NCBI GenBank assembly: GCA_902461985.1
Contig: CABQAB010000110.1
Span: 1 to 6,700 of the forward strand
Direction: 5' to 3'
Source: an uncultured Bacteroidales bacterium
GTDB lineage: Bacteria > Bacteroidota > Bacteroidia > Bacteroidales > UBA932
DNA: 6,700 nt
Part shown: positions 6,265-6,700 of the stretch, piece by piece
Position numbering within the stretch: position 1 is the stretch's first letter
How the letters are laid out: each line of letters starts with the position of its first letter
Notes under the pieces: model-generated
Seen by the model: the letters and a program-made list of their open reading frames with translations, nothing else
Database searches by the model: none
Told to the model about the DNA's origin: nothing
Position numbers and translations under genes: made by a program

Positions 6265-6700
6265 TTAATCAGAAAACTCAACAGATACAAGAAGAATGTC
6301 CTCAAGATGTCTGCGCATCCGGGAATATGACGCCACATTGCCGTTTGACATCAATGAAAAAACGAGAATCTGCCCGCCGGGCTTGCGCGGAAGAACATAA
6401 CCGCAATAGCACAGGACACCGGTCATCGAGCCGCTTTTGACCCTTACCCTACGACGCAATTCCGGCTCTGACGCTGTCAGGAACGCAGCATCTTCAGCGG
6501 TCGGGAAACAGTCGAGATATGCCTGGAACACATCGGTTTCCGCCATTGCCGCAAGGAATGCGGTCAGGAACTCCGGACTGACGCTGTTTTTACGGGAAAG
6601 TCCGCTGCCGTCCGCTATCCGGACATTGCTGCAGTCTATACCGAGCTGCGCAAGCATTTCCGCTTCTTTTTTCAATGACTCCCCGATGGTCCTGAGTGGT
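6265..6700 (-). CDS. dacB: DacB/PBP4-type D-alanyl-D-alanine carboxypeptidase, C-terminal part (5' end outside window)
   Basis: The visible 144 codons run from the window edge to a TAA at 6267-6265; the start is further right. ADGSGLSRKN (around 6615-6586) is the DGSGLSR.N signature of the class C penicillin-binding proteins of the PBP4 group. RVKSGSMTGV holds the third active-site box as KSG (6438-6430) in place of the more usual KTG. The nucleophile SxxK and the SxN box would lie upstream, outside the window. The family trims or cleaves peptidoglycan peptides in the periplasm as carboxypeptidase and endopeptidase. The tail, FSLMSNGNVASYSRMRRHLE and after, is typical of the end of the fold. 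The next gene starts 25 bases on, so cotranscription is likely. Confidence 0.88.
   Translation of the reverse strand, partial: PLRTIGESLKKEAEMLAQLGIDCSNVRIADGSGLSRKNSVSPEFLTAFLAAMAETDVFQAYLDCFPTAEDAAFLTASEPELRRRVRVKSGSMTGVLCYCGYVLPRKPGGQILVFSLMSNGNVASYSRMRRHLEDILLVSVEFSD

Noticed and set aside
5718..6440. 240-codon plus-strand frame
   Set aside because: It covers parts of two well-supported minus-strand genes and shows no recognisable domain or signal.
1..6700. CRISPR array, tRNA, rRNA, insertion sequence or toxin-antitoxin module
   Set aside because: No spaced direct repeats, no tRNA or rRNA sequence I recognise, no transposase motif and no paired small genes were seen. The only tandem DNA repeats are the hexamer array, the G10 run and the DSL codon tracts.

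Overview
The window looks like a chromosomal segment of a Bacteroidales bacterium (phylum Bacteroidota). Three things support this: a textbook Bacteroides-type promoter (TTTG, 20 bases, TATCTTTG), gene families typical of the order (OstA-like protein next to SurA-like foldases, a NusG/UpxY-type antiterminator before a polysaccharide locus), and start regions with weak or no Shine-Dalgarno sequences. Genus cannot be fixed from this sequence. All six genes lie on the minus strand, so the biology reads from high to low coordinates.

Right part, 6700 to 1250: an envelope-biogenesis cluster with gaps of 17 to 25 bases, probably one transcript. It runs from the 3' end of a DacB/PBP4-type D-Ala-D-Ala carboxypeptidase, through a lipoprotein related to the SurA chaperone core, a SurA-like protein with two parvulin domains, and a 903-residue OstA/LptA-like protein. 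Two of the four are probable periplasmic folding factors. The OstA-like protein probably belongs to LPS or outer-membrane transport. It carries two tracts of repeated Asp-Ser-Leu and a very basic tail.

Middle, 1249 to 1031: a 219-base gap. It holds seven tandem copies of the hexamer GCAAYA, placed one base past the OstA-like stop codon, and then a strong-looking promoter firing leftward. I see no convincing intrinsic terminator.

Left part, 1030 to 1: a short NusG/UpxY-type transcription antiterminator whose start region contains a run of ten G (coding strand), then a 131-base leader with a nine-pair hairpin, then the 5' end of a membrane-anchored nucleotide-sugar epimerase/dehydratase of the CapD/WbpM type. 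This is the usual head of a Bacteroidales capsule or exopolysaccharide operon: the antiterminator is made first and lets RNA polymerase run through the long operon behind it.

The most interesting point is the G10 run. With the TTG just at its edge as start, only tract lengths equal to 10 modulo 3 keep the antiterminator open. Slippage could therefore switch the whole polysaccharide locus, a route different from the invertible promoters known for Bacteroides capsules. This is an inference from one sequence. A second lead is the DSL repeats, which match the described Bacteroidota O-glycosylation motif.
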